A stretch of 64,000 bases of DNA, from contig CM069606.1 in the NCBI GenBank assembly GCA_035771175.1, positions 36,052,816 through 36,116,815 on the forward strand, written 5' to 3'. A model generated the notes under the pieces. The model was not told the origin of the DNA, made no database searches, and saw nothing but the letters and a program-made list of their open reading frames with translations. Shown here piece by piece: positions 1-10,144 of this stretch. Every line of letters starts with the position of its first letter. Within the stretch, counting starts at the first letter, position 1. Made by a program: the position numbers and the translations under genes. This DNA is from Paratinospora sagittata. Its lineage: Eukaryota > Streptophyta > Magnoliopsida > Ranunculales > Menispermaceae.

Positions 1-1101
1 AAATCAAAATGGAATAGGGAAATAAAGAAGAAGGGAGGCGTTGATGGTGGTGAGTTGCAGAGAGGTGGTGGGGGCGATGTGCCGCGGGGAATGAAGCGAG
101 CAAAGCAAAGAAAGGTCGAGAGAGTTTGGGTTTTGAGAGAGGGTTTCGAGAGAGGGTTTCGAGAGAGGGTTTCGAGAGAGATTCGGAACGAGAGAGCGAG
201 AGCGAGAGATCAGAGAGCGGCGATAGCAGGGGAAGATGGCGGAGAAGAGAAGAGAGAGAGAGCGGCGAGATTTCAAAGAGACATATGGGTTTGAGTTTGA
301 GCGATAGAAAATAGAGGGGCGAGTTGTAGCGGCGAGAGAGGAGTTTGGAGTCTCGCGCGTTCGGATGAAAGGATTGGGTGATGATGTTGCTTGGAGTTTT
401 GGTTACAACGACGAGATGGGGTTTTAGGCATTGGGGTTTTGAGCAGAGAGTTGAGAGAGAGACCTGGCGAGAGTGAGAGAGCAGAGGAGAAAAAGAATCG
501 AAGTCGCAGAGGAGAAAAAGAATCGAAGTCGCAGCGGCGATGAGCAGCAACGGTGATGAGCCGCAGTGATGAGTAGCAGCGGCTACAGACAGTGGCTCAA
601 CAGTGGTGATGAACCAGATGGGAGTTGCAGCGTGCGATGGCGGAGAAAAGAATAGAGAAGAGAGAGGCGATTGGGTTTTTTGTGCGGCTGGGTTTGAGAG
701 GGAGAGTTGGGTTTTGTGCGATTGGTTTCGAGAGAGAGAGGCATGTGCGATTGAGGTTCTGAGAGAAAAGGGCGAGATTACAGCTGTAGAGGGCCAGATT
801 TGCAGGATCGCAGGGCGAGATTGCAACGGAGAAAGAGAAGTTTGGCGATTAGTTTCCTTGATAAGGAAGGAGAGTCTGGGATGTGCGCGCGGAAACAGAT
901 CGCAACTCCGAAGAACAAGGGATGTTCTCGATTCCGATGATCTTGGCGAAGATTTTGATGAGGCGGCGATGGCAAGCGTAGATCGAGTTGTTGATCGAAG
1001 CGAAGATGACCGACAAAGCATTTGCGACGTTCTTGAATGGCGATTTCTTGCAGCGACGGGGCCGGCTTTTTTTGTTTTTTTTGAATTTCCAGGGGATTAC
1101 A
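1..1101 (-). repeat. Gypsy-1 3' LTR, partial (window edge)
   Basis: This GA-rich tract aligns with 7140-8333, with shared blocks such as the stretch beginning TCAAAATGGAATAGGGAAA and the end block at about 900-1055. On the minus strand the LTR begins TGTAATCCCC at 1101, directly after the polypurine tract. The remaining roughly 1.8 kb lies left of the window. It contains local tandem duplications: GAGAGGGTTTC units at 136-180 and a 25-bp unit at about 482-532. Arg/Glu-rich open frames here are low-complexity artefacts. Confidence 0.85.
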
Positions 1102-1122
1102 TTCTTCCCGCCTTAAAAGAAA
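1102..1122 (-). other. Gypsy-1 polypurine tract and spacer
   Basis: Minus-strand purine-rich run (read TTTTAAGGCGGGAAGAA) immediately before the TGTAATCCCC start of the 3' LTR, the usual position for plus-strand priming in gypsy elements. The sequence between it and the integrase stop (1123-1317) is AT-rich and shows nothing recognisable. Confidence 0.75.
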
Positions 1123-1317
1123 TTTCATCCCGAAATTAAAGTTTAAGCTTACTTACTTGATGATGTTTAACTTTTTCCACTGCTGACCAGTTGTATCTCG
1201 AAACCTAAAATGTTGAAAATATTCCATTAGCAGTCTATTAAGTTTACCAACCCATTGGTGAGTTTGAAGAAAAAAAAAATTGATTGTACGCATATAGAAT
1301 GAAGTACTATTAATTAC

Positions 1318-2535
1318 CTAGAGTGTTCTTTGAAATAAGTCGGCATATTTGGCTTTCATTTCACTTTCAGGTTCCCAAGTGGCTTCTTCAACTCCATGAT
1401 TCTTCCACAACACTTTAACTAATGGAATGTCTTTTTTCCTCAAACTATGAACTTTCCAATCTAGGATCTTTAAAGGTCCTTCTTCATAGGTGGCATCAGC
1501 TTGTACTTTTACTTCTTTCCAATCGATGGTGTCGGAAGGGTCTGGTTTATATTTTCGCAACATTGACACGTGGAACACATTGTGGATGGCGGATAAAATA
1601 GTTGGCAAGTCTAGTTTGTAAGCATTCTCGCCAATTCGATCACTAATCTTGAACGGACCGATGAATCGCGGCGATAATTTCCCTTTCTTACCAAACCTCA
1701 TGATACCTTTTTGAGGGCTTATTCTCAGAAATACCTTATCACCTTTTTGGAACTCTAAAGGTCGGGGCCTCTTATCTACGTAGCTCTTCTGTCTACTCTG
1801 TGCAGTAACTAGCCTTTCCTGGATCAACTTCACTTTTTCGTTCATTTCCATTATCATATCAGGTCTTGTAAGTACCTTATCTTCCCAATCGGCCCAACAC
1901 AGTGGGGACCTACATGGTCGTCCATATAGGGCTTCATATGGAGCCATTTGTATACTTGCCTGGTAACTATTGTTATAAGCAAACTCTGCTAGGTGTAAGT
2001 ATTTACTCCAATTTCCCTTGAAATCTAGCACACAAGCTCTCAACATGTCTTCCAAGATCTGAATAACCCTTTCGGATTGACCATCTATCTGAGAATGATA
2101 GGCGGTGCTCATGGTTAATTTGGTTCCCAATTCCCGCTGTAAGCTCTGCCAGAACTGAGATGTGAATAAGGAATCTCTATCTGACATTATCGATTTGGGT
2201 ACTCCGTGTAGCTTCACAATCTCTTTTACATACAGCTCACCCAGTTTACTAATCGGATCTGTGGATTTAATAAGTAAGAAGTGTGCCACTTTAGTAAGTT
2301 GATCCACAATTACCCAAACCTTATCTTCACCTTTCTGATTTCTAGGGAGAGCTCCGAAGAAATCCATTGCTATGTTATCCCATTTCCATTCAGGGATTTT
2401 TAAAGGTTGTAACAATGCAAACGGTCTTTTATGTTCGACCTTAACTTGCTGACATGTAAGGCATTTAGACACATATTTGGCCACATCTCTCTTCATACCT
2501 TTCCACCAGTAGTTTTTCTTCAAATTTTGGTACAT
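1318..2535 (-). pseudogene. Gypsy-1 integrase with chromodomain-like C terminus
   Basis: 405-codon open segment encoding most of a Ty3/gypsy integrase, which would insert element cDNA in the nucleus. Visible parts: second half of the HHCC zinc finger (CLTCQQVK, about residues 25-32), catalytic core with first Asp in NIAMDFFGALP, second Asp in SDRDSLFTSQFW and Glu in DGQSERV, then a GPY/F-type module (RFIGPFKISDRIGENAY) and a chromodomain-like tail (VLWKNHGVEEATWEPE). The first ATG is not a true start: the frame continues upstream into the RT-RNase H segment through one TAG at 2569-2571. This segment itself has no stops. Confidence 0.88.
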
Positions 2536-2568
2536 CTTATCTCCACCAGGATGTAAAGTGTATTTAGT

Positions 2569-3960
2569 CTAATGTGCCTCATCAAATAAGATCTTTTTAA
2601 TTTCCTCAATTCTGGGTATACAAATTCGGTCTTTGAATCTCAATAACCCCTCTGAATCGATCTTGAAATTTGTATTTTCATTATTGGCTCTTGCAACTGC
2701 CACCCATTTTATCAATTTTCTATCCTGAGCTTGACCTTCCTTAATTTGATGTAGTAGGTCTGGCTTGCAGCTCATATTATATAAGAAAATTTGATTTTCT
2801 CCTTTTTGTACGCCCAAATTATAATCTTCAATCAATTGGTACATCTGGGCTTTTTCTGCATCGTTCTTATATGATTTTCGACTTAAAGCATCTGCGACTA
2901 CGTTGGCTTTCCCTGGGTGATAATGCAGCTGAAAATCATAATCATTCAGCAATTCCATCCATCTCCTTTGCCTCAAATTTAACTCCTTTTGTGTATAGAT
3001 GTACTTCAAACTCTTATGATTAGAGTATAGATCAAATTTCTCTCCATAAAGATAGTGTCTCCATATCTTCAAAAAGAATACAATAGCAGCCAATTCTAAA
3101 TCATGAGTCGAGTAATTCTGTTCATGAGTCTTCAGTTGCCTAGAAGCATAAGCAACCACTTTACCCTCTTGCATCAGAACAGCGCCAAGACCATTCTTAG
3201 AAGCATCAGTGTAAATAACATAACTGACTCCGCTTGCAGGAGTGATCAATATTGGGGCTGTGGTCAATCGTCTCTTCAACTCTTGAAAGGAATTTTCACA
3301 TTTCTCATCCCAACTAAATTTGGCATCCTTCCTTGTCAGCTTTGTCATAGGCTCAGCTAGTCTCGAAAAATTTAGAATAAATCTTCTATAGTAACCAGTT
3401 AGTCCCAAAAAGCTTCTAATTTCTGTCACTGATTTTGGCTTTTCCCAATTCATTACTGCTTCAACTTTTGTTTGATTTACGGATATCCCTTCTGATAACA
3501 TTACATGGCCCAAAAATTTTACTGACTTCATCCAAAATTCACATTTTTCAAATTTGGCATACAATTGATTTCGCCTCAATGTTTCCAAAACTACTATAAG
3601 GTGTTCCTGATGTTCCTCATTGGTCTTCGAATAAACCAAAATATCATCAACAAATACTACTACAAATTTGTCTAGATGAGGCCTAAACGTCCTATTCATT
3701 AGGTCCATAAATGTTGCTGGTGCATTAGTGAGTCCAAACGGCATGACTCTGAATTCAAAGCGTCCATACCTAGTCCTGAATGTTGTCTTCGGTATGTCTG
3801 ACTCTTTGATTCTAAGTTGGTGATAACCGGACCTTAGGTCGATCTTGGAAAAATAAGTTGCTCCCTTCAGTTGATCGAACAAATCATTTATTCTGGGTAG
3901 GGGGTACTTGTTCTTGACTGTGACTTGATTTAATTTTCTGTAGCCAATACACAGTCTCAT
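2569..3960 (-). pseudogene. Gypsy-1 reverse transcriptase-RNase H segment
   Basis: 463 codons covering RT and RNase H. RT motifs: [20 protein letters not shown] near the start, [27 protein letters not shown] and the active-site box [11 protein letters not shown]. The RNase H begins at [18 protein letters not shown]. The connection to integrase carries the usual [17 protein letters not shown]. Upstream, the protease-RT segment ends in a neighbouring frame with an ATGA overlap at 3957-3960, an indel inside the conserved KKDG-MRLC region. Downstream, a single in-frame TAG separates it from integrase. These breaks make it a pseudogene although long blocks remain readable. Confidence 0.9.
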
Positions 3961-4640
3961 CGCCCATCTTTCTTTTTGACAAACAATACTGGTGCTCCCC
4001 AGGGTGATTCGCTCGGCTGGATAAATTCCTTCGCACTAAGATCATCAAGCTGAGTCCTTAGTTCTATTAGTTCGCCAGGGGCCATTCTGTAGGGTGACAT
4101 GGCTATGGGGTCTGTTCCAGGGTATAGTTCTATCTTGAACTCTACTTCCCGCTTAGGAGGTAATCCTGGTAATTCTTCGGGAAACACTTCAGGGAAGTCT
4201 CTAACCACCAAGTGTTCTTCTAAATTCCTCAAGGTCTTTAGAGGCTCGGCTTCTGTTAGGGTTTTGAATTCCTCTTTTTGATTCACAGATTCGAGAAGTG
4301 CGGATATAATATTTCTCGGGATTTTGTTTATATCCCCATAGATTTTCAACAACTCTCCCGAAGGTCACCGCAAAGTAATCTTCATTCGAAGGCAATCGAT
4401 CTGGGCTTGGTACTCAGATAACCAATCCATACCCAAGATTACATCATAATCATTAATGGGTAAGAGTATCAATTCAGCTGAAATCAGCTTATCATTAATT
4501 CAAAGGTCACAACTACATTTTTCAGTTGTTAGGACGTTTACTCCTACTGTTGTTGAAATCTTCATAACAACAGATAAATGTACAATGGAAAGTTGTAGTT
4601 TCCTGGCTAAGTTTTCATCTATAAAATTCTAACCCATCTT
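3957..4640 (-). pseudogene. Gypsy-1 protease remnant and RT N terminus
   Basis: The open part (3957-4352) encodes the protease-RT linker and RT start: [20 protein letters not shown], then [16 protein letters not shown]. In the same frame, beyond a TGA near 4371, lies the retropepsin C-terminal half (DYDVILGMDWLSEYQAQIDC, about 4390-4450). A further stop lies near 4499. Before that, the segment NLARKLQLSIVHLSVVMKIS (about 4560-4620) matches the usual region after the active site. The D-[ST]-G active-site box itself is not intact near 4640. Confidence 0.8.
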
Positions 4641-4659
4641 TAGTACTACATGAGATAAT

Positions 4660-5404
4660 TATTTTCGTTTAGGGTGACTCTAGATTCATAATTCTAAGTT
4701 CTCGAAAATAAAATGATCCTATTGGTTCAGTTCTAGGTTTAATAAAATTTTGGCAATCCATGATTGTCACAGGGTACAGGATTTGGTTTTGATACATGTA
4801 AACAAGACAAGCAAACAAACAAGCAATATATCACACAACAATGGTATAAAGAAAATTCTCAAACTTTCACTTATACCCTCCGTATTCAAGTGTCCCATAC
4901 GACTCTAGCCCGGTGATATAAGCTTCCACAAAGAAACTTCAATACACCCAAACAATGCGCAAATGTCCTACCAACTAAGGCTTCCCAAGTACCCACTATG
5001 TCCAAGCTGCCCCATACCAGTTGAACGTAGCGATACAAGCTCGTCCAGAGTTGTTAGTCATTCACCAAACGTGGCCTGTCAGTCTCCAAGTTCAAGACTC
5101 CTCAAATACCCTTAAATTCCTCCACGTCCCATACCGCTTTGGAACCAAGAATAAAAGATTCATCCTGACCTTAGATTCTAACCAAACAATTTCCATACAA
5201 GTTCTCGTCTCTAACCGATGTCCTAAAAGCTTTGAGTTTGTTAGACCCACTGTACTTTCATTCTCGATATTACGTTATAAAGTTTATAATTGGCATATTT
5301 ATCTAGCTCAAGTTGGACCCTAATCTCATAAAAATTTGATACCTACTCACTGACAGTAAGCTTCTCAAAATCCATTGTAACACTTCCCATGATCTGAAGC
5401 CTAC
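4660..5404 (-). other. Gypsy-1 leader region lacking gag
   Basis: Only about 750 bp separates the protease remnant from the primer binding site, where a gag gene of roughly 1 kb plus leader is expected. I found no zinc knuckle (CX2CX4HX4C) or gag-like frame on either strand. The 100-codon plus-strand frame at 5021-5323 has no recognisable domain. A deletion of gag is the simplest reading. Confidence 0.6.
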
Positions 5405-5416
5405 GCTCTGATATCA
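5405..5416 (-). other. Gypsy-1 primer binding site
   Basis: On the minus strand TGATATCAGAGC, one base from the canonical plant PBS TGGTATCAGAGC (complement of the initiator tRNA-Met 3' end). It lies three bases inside the LTR end (GGGGTGTTACA, ending at 5420). Confidence 0.8.
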
Positions 5417-5419
5417 ATC

Positions 5420-6886
5420 TGTAACACCCCGATTTTCAAAACTTAATTTTTTGTAAAATAATGAATATTTTAATTTTATCGAGAAAAATCACTGAAAATC
5501 GAGATGTTAGTCATATCCGTCTATCTTTTCCTATAACCATTATATAGGTAATAAAATTTGAAACACTATGAATTTATATTCTTCTAATTAACTTACTGGT
5601 TAAGATAAACAAATACCCTTTCATCTTCATACCAAGGACCACATATTTCTACTATACAAATTTCTATAGTGAATTATGAGGGTACTTGCCCTTGTCCATC
5701 CATTATGGACACAATATTTTAAATACATTCATTAAATAGAATTAATGTCCAAGGCATTCACACGTGAAATAAATCACAGGGTCTTTACTAACTGTAATAA
5801 TATTCATAAATTTCAATTGTCAATACAACCCGTTTAAATAATAAACTTTAAAAAAAAATCAAATAAAAACATTCAGCCCTGTCACCACAATATTAACAAA
5901 TTAATTAAACCCACCCCTACTACACTGAACTACGTCACAAACTCGCGACTTTATTTTCTAAGTACCTACATGTGAAAACTAGGGGTAAGCTTGAAAGCCC
6001 AGTGGGTCATCTAAGTGATTCACAACATTTTATTATAATATATACACAAGAACATTACAAACAAGTTTCACACATTAATCGTCACAACATCAGATTATTT
6101 GAGTCGAGAATTTTATCACGTTCTAAATCACGTACCTTTAGGAAATCAGACTTAGGGTGGCACTACCAAAAAATTAGAACTCGTTGGCGATATTCATCAT
6201 GAATAACTGCCCCATAATAAACATTGGCGATATTCCTTAGAATAACTGTCACATAATAATCAATGGTGACATTCCTTAGAATAACTGCCACATATGTGTG
6301 ATTCTTATCTTAATCGTGTTCCTTAGTGATGTCACGCCATACGTACGGTATAAGTACGATATTATTAAGTGCATTCATAAAACATATTCAAACTCCACTA
6401 CGCATGGTATCATGTCACAAAGTCAATTATAATAGTATTCATGCATGAACTTTACTATGCCAATATTCCAAGTCATACATTTCATTATCAGGCATTATAA
6501 TTTATCAATGAATTTAATTACCACATGAATTGCATGCATCCAATTATCATTTGATCAGAATAAAAATCATGTTGACACACATATCATCATGGCTAACAAT
6601 CACAACATGGTATATATAAAATCATGTACAATAGGCATGCATAAGCAATCTAATAATACTATAGACCTAATTAATTTAACATTCCTATCTATATATCAAA
6701 ATAAAATTTTATGAAGGCATAGAATCATCCCCATCTTAATCGCTAAATTCCAAATCCCTTAAATTCCTCGTCAGGCCTAGTACTCAACCTGTACACGTAT
6801 ATTACGTTTGTTAATATAAATACTCATAAGAACGATTATGAGTGTAGAAATATATACATATATATGGTGGTGGGATGTTTAAACAA

Positions 6887-6980
<94 letters not shown>

Positions 6981-8333
6981 ACATATTATAATGCCTTGTG
7001 ATATGATATAATGATGAGTACGGTATAACATGGTATAATACAATATGTGGTATATATATAATGTGTGGTGATGTGTGAAGCGTTTTGAAAAGGTGTGATA
7101 TACAATATAATCTATAATAGGTGTGTGTTGTGGGACTAAAAAATCAAAATGGAATAGGGAAAGTCAAAATGGTATAGGGGAAATAAAGAGAAAGGGAGGC
7201 GTTGATGGTGGTGAGTTGCAGAGAGGTGGTGGTGGTGCCGGTGGCTGTGGAAGTGGAGGCGGAACCGCCGGAGTGGAAGTTCAAATGAAGCAGAGTGGCC
7301 GGAGATTGCTAGATTTCTTACAGAGTGTGAATTTGAAGTACGTGAAGTTAGGTTACCATTACTTGATCACGCAGATGAAGCAGAGAGAGAGATCTGGGTG
7401 GGGTGGCGTAGTATTGGGGAAGAGAGAAGTGTTTCGAGCAAGAGAGAAGAGAGAAAAGAGCGGCGAGATTCAGAGAGCAGAGGAAGATGGCAGAGAAGAG
7501 AAGAGAGAAGAGAGAAAAGAGAAAGGGGGAACGGCGGCAGTTCACCGACGTTCGTGAATCGGCAGCGATTTTCGTGAATATCAGAGAGGGGTTTCTTTTG
7601 GCATTTTAGGAGTTGTAGCGGAGAGTTGCAGCGGCGAGAGAGCAGTTTGGAGTCTCACGCGTTCAGATGAAAGGATTGGGTGATGATGTTGCTTGGAGTT
7701 TTGGTTAGAGCGACGAGATGGGGTTTCAGGCACTGGGGTTTTGAGCCGAGAGTTGAGAGAGAGACCTGGCGAGAGCGAGAGAACAGAGGAGAAGAAGAAT
7801 CGAAGTTGCAGCGGCGATGAGCAGCAACGGTGATGAGAGGCAGTGATGAGTAGCAGCGGCTACAGACGGTGGCTCAACAGTGGCGATGAACCAGATGGGA
7901 GTTGCAACGTGCGATGGCGGAGAAAAGAAGAGAGAAGAGAGAGGCGATTGGGTTTTTTGTGAGGCTGGTTTTTGAGAGGGAGAGTTGGGTTTTGTGCCAT
8001 TGGTTTCGAGAGAGAGGGGCTTGTGCGATTGAGTTTTTGAGAGAGAGGGGCGAGATTGCAGCTGTAGAGGGCGAGATTGTAGCGAGGTTGCAGCTGTAGA
8101 GGGCGAGATTGCAGCGGAGAGAAAGAAGTTTGACGATTAGTTTCCTTGATAAGGAAGGAGAGTATGGGATGTGTGCGCGGAAACAGATCGCTACTCCGAA
8201 GAACAAGGGATGTTCTCGATTGCGATGATCTTGGCGAAGATTTGGATGAGGCGGCGATGGCTAGCGTAGATCGAGTTCTTAATCGAAGCAAAGACGACCG
8301 ACAAAGCATTTGCAACGTTCTTGAATGGCGATT
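5420..8333 (-). repeat. Gypsy-1 5' LTR, truncated at its outer end
   Basis: Plus-strand left edge is TGTAACACCCC at 5420. The right part (7140-8333) is the GA-rich block shared with 1-1101. Homology stops at about 8333, just after CTTGAATGGCGATTT. In the other LTR about 65 bp more follow before the terminus, so the outer end has been deleted here. A block near 7245-7410 is absent from the left copy. The AT-rich half (5420-7100) has no counterpart in the window. Confidence 0.82.
6888..6977. repeat. (TA)n microsatellite
   Basis: About 45 uninterrupted TA dinucleotides inside the Gypsy-1 5' LTR. Likely length-polymorphic and prone to cruciform extrusion. Confidence 0.98.
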
Positions 8334-9469
8334 TCACAAAATACAAAATATAATCAAAATCTAAGAATTAAGCATTTTTAAACATTAAAGCACAAGGAAA
8401 AGTCACAAGTTATATAGCTATTATACACTCTATCAAGGAGTAATTAAAAGATTCCTCTATGATGTACTAAAAGAGTAACATTCTGAAAAGAAAGGCATGC
8501 ACACATCTTTCTATGACATTATTTGAGATTATTCTCATCATTAGTTGTGAGCTTATATATGCCACAAGAGCCTTGAAATGTTGTAATTTAAATAAGAACA
8601 AAAAAAAGTTTGACATATTTTTAGCTTGAAAATTTAAGAAGGTGAATAGAAAGCCAATCCGTTTTCATTAAAGGTGGAAAAGAAATAAAAAAATATGAGA
8701 ATTAAAATAATAGCGGTGAGATAAGAAATTTTGCTGGTGGGTTAAGTGGCTTCCACTTTTTAGACATTTTTAAAATATTTTTTCTCCAAATTACCCTTGT
8801 AGGTTTTAAGTTTTATTTTTCATGACTTTTATACATATTTTTGAATGATTTTAAACATTTTGATTATATTAAAAGGTAAATATATATCTAAATTTTATTT
8901 ATTAAAAATTATTTTATTTTAATGATAATCACATGCGCACATCTATTTGTGCTAGTTATAATTAATATAAATAAATTCTTTTCTTTTCACTATTTCTTTA
9001 AAAAAATTCATTCAAAACAATCTCTCTCTTTTTTGTTTAAATGTAAAAGTATACATTCAAAAAGTATATATTACTATTAAATATCATTAAATTATCTTAA
9101 ATCATGTATTTACATATAATTTAAGATAATCTAATAATATATAAAAATGATGTATATAATTTAGACTATAATTTAAGTATCAATCAAACATTATTCTTTG
9201 TTTTTTCCTTCCTCTCCCTTCTACTTTCACATATTATTTTAGGACTATATGGATAAAAACATTTGTTAAATAAGGTGATTGTGGAGGACAACCTGAACAA
9301 GGAAAACGTGGCGCTCTCATAACGTGGGACTACGGAAAATCCAAATACCGTGGAACATAAGAGCATTCTCAGTTTTCAATTTTGAGAAAAGTATTAGAAT
9401 CCGCTGTAGCGTCTCTTCACTAACGTGTGCCTGGCGCCTTCTTTCCTTCTCTGTTGCTCAGTAGTTCGT
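8334..9469. other. AT-rich intergenic DNA
   Basis: No coding region, RNA gene or terminal-repeat structure recognised between the clipped Gypsy-1 LTR and the CT-rich leader of the next gene. It contains A/T runs and short degenerate repeats only (for example a locally duplicated motif around 9055-9150). Confidence 0.6.
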
Positions 9470-9560
9470 TCACCTTCTCTCTCTCTCTCTAATGCTCTGT
9501 CTCTCTCTCTCAAAAGCTGTTCTTCTTCTTAGCTTCTAAAACTCGATTCTCGCCGGAAAA
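9470..9560 (+). promoter_or_regulatory. CT-rich 5' leader of the RDM3-like exon
   Basis: Two (CT)n runs (about 9475-9490 and 9500-9510) followed by a pyrimidine-rich stretch and CGCCGGAAAAATGG at the start codon. CT/GA microsatellites directly before the ATG are typical of plant 5' UTRs. No clear TATA box is seen upstream, so the promoter is inferred from position only. Confidence 0.45.
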
Positions 9561-9738
9561 ATGGCTTTGAAAGGTAAAGAAGTAGCGATGAAAGCGCCGG
9601 CCGGAAAGAGGAAAAAAGAAACTGCGGGGAAGTCCAGTGGCCGGAAGCGGAGAAACCCCGGCGTTCTTCAGTTTTTCGATGTCGCTGCGGATGTCCACGA
9701 AGTGGACGATGAAAGAGACGAGAACGTCGCCGATCAAG
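9561..9738 (+). pseudogene. Orphan first exon resembling RDM3/KTF1 (SPT5-like)
   Basis: ATG-initiated frame rich in Lys/Arg then acidic residues: MALKGKEVAMKAPAGKRKKE, then GRKRRNPGVLQFFDVAADV and an Asp/Glu cluster, ending at a splice-donor-like CAAG|GTGATAG at 9738. The RKRRNP-VLQFF motif followed by acidic residues resembles the N terminus of the plant SPT5-like protein RDM3/KTF1, which acts with Pol V in RNA-directed DNA methylation (recalled, not searched). None of the later exons (NGN, KOW, GW/WG repeats) is present: within about 400 bp another gene begins. So this is a detached 5' end, or the start of a short unrelated basic protein. Read through, the frame stays open only to 9800. Confidence 0.45.
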
Positions 9739-10144
9739 GTGATAGAAATAAAGGCTTCAACTATTATTTTTTGTTGTACATAAGTTTGGAAATTCGATAA
9801 TGCAAGAAAAGAAAAGCCCAAACCATTTCCATGTGAAACCCAAGCCCAGTTAGCTATGTAGAGCGCACTTGACAGTTGAAAACGTACACGGCAAGTTATT
9901 CAAGTTATTGAGGAAAGTTGTAGTTTTTAACCGTTATCACATTTATTTTTTTGACTATAAATGATTAGGTGAGTAGAGGTAATTGAGTATTATCATCGAT
10001 TAGTTACAAATCTGCTCTTCCTTCCATTCCTTGCTTTCTCTCTTTCTCTCTTTCTCTCTTTCTCTGATCTCTGCTCTCTTCATCACCAATCCCATCTTCT
10101 TCAATTAATAATCAACACATTTTTACCTGAGAAGAATTAATATC
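9739..10144 (+). promoter_or_regulatory. Putative promoter and 5' UTR of the TFIIS-N gene
   Basis: About 400 bp between the orphan exon and the next start codon. It contains a (TTTCTC)n/CT-rich run (about 10024-10070), typical of plant leaders, just before the ATG at 10145. TATA-like sequence (GACTATAAATGATTAGG) lies at about 9953-9969, roughly 60 bp upstream of the CT tract. No transcript evidence. Confidence 0.4.

Larger units (their letters stand above)
1..8333 (-). mobile_element. Gypsy-1: degenerate chromovirus-like Ty3/gypsy LTR retrotransposon
   Basis: Minus-strand element read right to left: 5' LTR (5420-8333), primer binding site (5405-5416), a short leader, protease, RT-RNase H, integrase with a chromodomain-like tail, polypurine tract (1102-1122) and 3' LTR (1-1101, cut by the window edge). 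Order PR-RT-RH-IN is that of Ty3/gypsy. LTRs near 3 kb and the integrase tail resemble the Tekay/Del chromoviruses (family knowledge). No gag is seen. The pol frame has in-frame stops and a frameshift, and the LTRs differ by many substitutions and indels, so the copy is old. Its outer right end is clipped, so no target-site duplication can be checked. Confidence 0.9.

Noticed and set aside
55..1139. Several Arg/Glu-rich open frames on both strands (also 7123-8364)
   Set aside because: They arise from GAGA-rich low-complexity LTR sequence, differ between the two LTR copies, and show no domain.
5021..5323. 100-codon plus-strand frame in the Gypsy-1 leader
   Set aside because: Opposite to the element, no recognisable motif, and of a length expected by chance.
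9510..9821. Minus-strand 103-codon frame over the RDM3-like exon
   Set aside because: Antisense shadow of the basic exon; the sense frame has leader, start context and splice donor.
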